64,000 nucleotides of DNA. Origin: Streptomyces sp. NBC_00820. GTDB taxonomy: Bacteria > Actinomycetota > Actinomycetes > Streptomycetales > Streptomycetaceae. A model generated the notes under the pieces. The model searched no databases, was not told where the DNA came from, and was given only the letters and a program-made list of their open reading frames with translations. The translations under genes and the position numbers were made by a program. Positions within the stretch are counted from its first letter, which is position 1; the number at the start of each line of letters is the position of its first letter. The stretch is from the NCBI RefSeq assembly GCF_036347055.1, contig NZ_CP108882.1:2183001-2247000 (forward strand), written 5' to 3'. Positions 63,464-64,000 of this stretch are shown here, one piece after another.

Positions 63464-64000
63464 TCACTCCCCCGCCGAGACGTTCTCCGCGGCCGCCGGT
63501 ACGTCGATCTCACGCCAGAACCCCGCCCGGATGGCGTAACGGTCGTGCTCGTCGATCTGGTCGTCCTTGTGGGCCAGCAGTCCGAAGCGCGCGGCGTACC
63601 GCAGCAGCTCGCCGTCGATGCGGTGCGGGATGCGCGGGTACATCGTGGACAGCCGCTGCACATGGGTCTGGTCGCCGAGCCGGGCGATCCAGCGGCGGGC
63701 GAAGACCTGCCCCACCTCGTAGGGGTCGCCGCCGACGGTGGTGATGTCCTCCTCGCGGTCGGCCCACCGTTGCTCGGCGGTGGTGAGCTGGGCCAGCGTC
63801 GGCATGGAGGCGACCTCGGGCGGCTCGGCGACCGCGCCGGGGCGGTCGACCCAGCCCTTGTCGGAGGACCAGCGCAGGGTCGCCGTCGCGGGGTGCTGGA
63901 CGGCCGGCGCGCCGGGTGCGCGCAGTGCGGCGAGGTCCTTGGGGGTCGGTACGCCCTTGGACGCGGGCAGCCGCTCCGGGGCGCCGTCCTCGGCGGGTGC
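63464..64000 (-). CDS. Conserved hypothetical protein, C-terminal part, runs off the right edge
   Basis: The frame is open from the stop at 63464 to the end of the window, so the 5' end lies outside. The 178-residue fragment has an Ala/Pro-rich stretch, then a mainly helical part with WADREEDITTVGGDPYEV, ARRWIARLGDQTHV, YPRIPHRIDGELLRYAARFG and a C-terminus HDRYAIRAGFWREIDVP. No signal, membrane segment or catalytic motif is recognised, and no family can be named. An internal ATG at 63805 is not taken as start because coding character continues upstream. Confidence 0.65.
   Translation of the reverse strand, partial: APAEDGAPERLPASKGVPTPKDLAALRAPGAPAVQHPATATLRWSSDKGWVDRPGAVAEPPEVASMPTLAQLTTAEQRWADREEDITTVGGDPYEVGQVFARRWIARLGDQTHVQRLSTMYPRIPHRIDGELLRYAARFGLLAHKDDQIDEHDRYAIRAGFWREIDVPAAAENVSAGE

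Overview
The window reads as chromosomal DNA from a Streptomyces or very close relative. Base composition is very GC-rich with strong G/C bias at third codon positions and frequent GTG starts. The gene order (BCAA transporter, pyruvate kinase, gltBD, lgt, trp block, his block) matches, from memory, the S. coelicolor SCO2008-SCO2063 neighbourhood. No prophage, complete insertion sequence or CRISPR array was seen.

Layout. 1-2.2 kb: the edge of what looks like a secondary-metabolite cluster (C-terminus of a TauD-like dioxygenase, an EamA exporter, a type II thioesterase). 2.5-8.5 kb: a complete branched-chain amino acid ABC importer, followed convergently by an ANTAR response regulator. 9.3-10.3 kb: a tRNA-like gene with a CAA anticodon but a short variable loop, a 13-bp inverted-repeat hairpin and a LAGLIDADG/HTH protein, then pyk. 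11.9-19.1 kb, minus strand: a SIMPL protein, an orphan DesA/DesB-like siderophore gene pair, an M1 aminopeptidase and chorismate mutase. 19.3-28.7 kb: an HExxH/zinc-ribbon protein, a rhomboid protease, gltBD and a VIT-family metal transporter with iron-box-like sites.

29-37.6 kb is the most unusual block. Seven overlapping, co-directional genes encode four ADP-ribosylglycohydrolase-family proteins (one with a long repetitive tail, one with a degraded active site), a PfkB/ribokinase-like sugar kinase, a class III CoA-transferase and a CitE-like lyase. The ATGA/GTGA overlaps imply a translationally coupled operon, possibly for removing and recycling ADP-ribose or a related N-glycoside.

37.7-56 kb is mostly minus-strand biosynthesis: lgt, a DsbA-like thioredoxin, trpA-trpB-trpM-trpC, three small membrane proteins and trpE-hisI; then, after a plus-strand pair and an ArsR-type regulator/MFS pair, hisF-ridA-priA-hisH-small membrane protein-hisB-hisC-hisD. 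No trpF is present, which fits the actinobacterial bifunctional PriA. trpD and trpG are also absent from the window. 56-64 kb holds less characterised genes: a predicted beta-helix membrane protein, a hypothetical protein, a LON-domain protein, YbaK, a membrane protein, an ABC permease/ATPase pair and a partial gene at the right edge.

Starts were picked from ribosome-binding sites, stop/start overlaps and family length. All functional names come from reading translated sequence and recalled family motifs; no database search was run.
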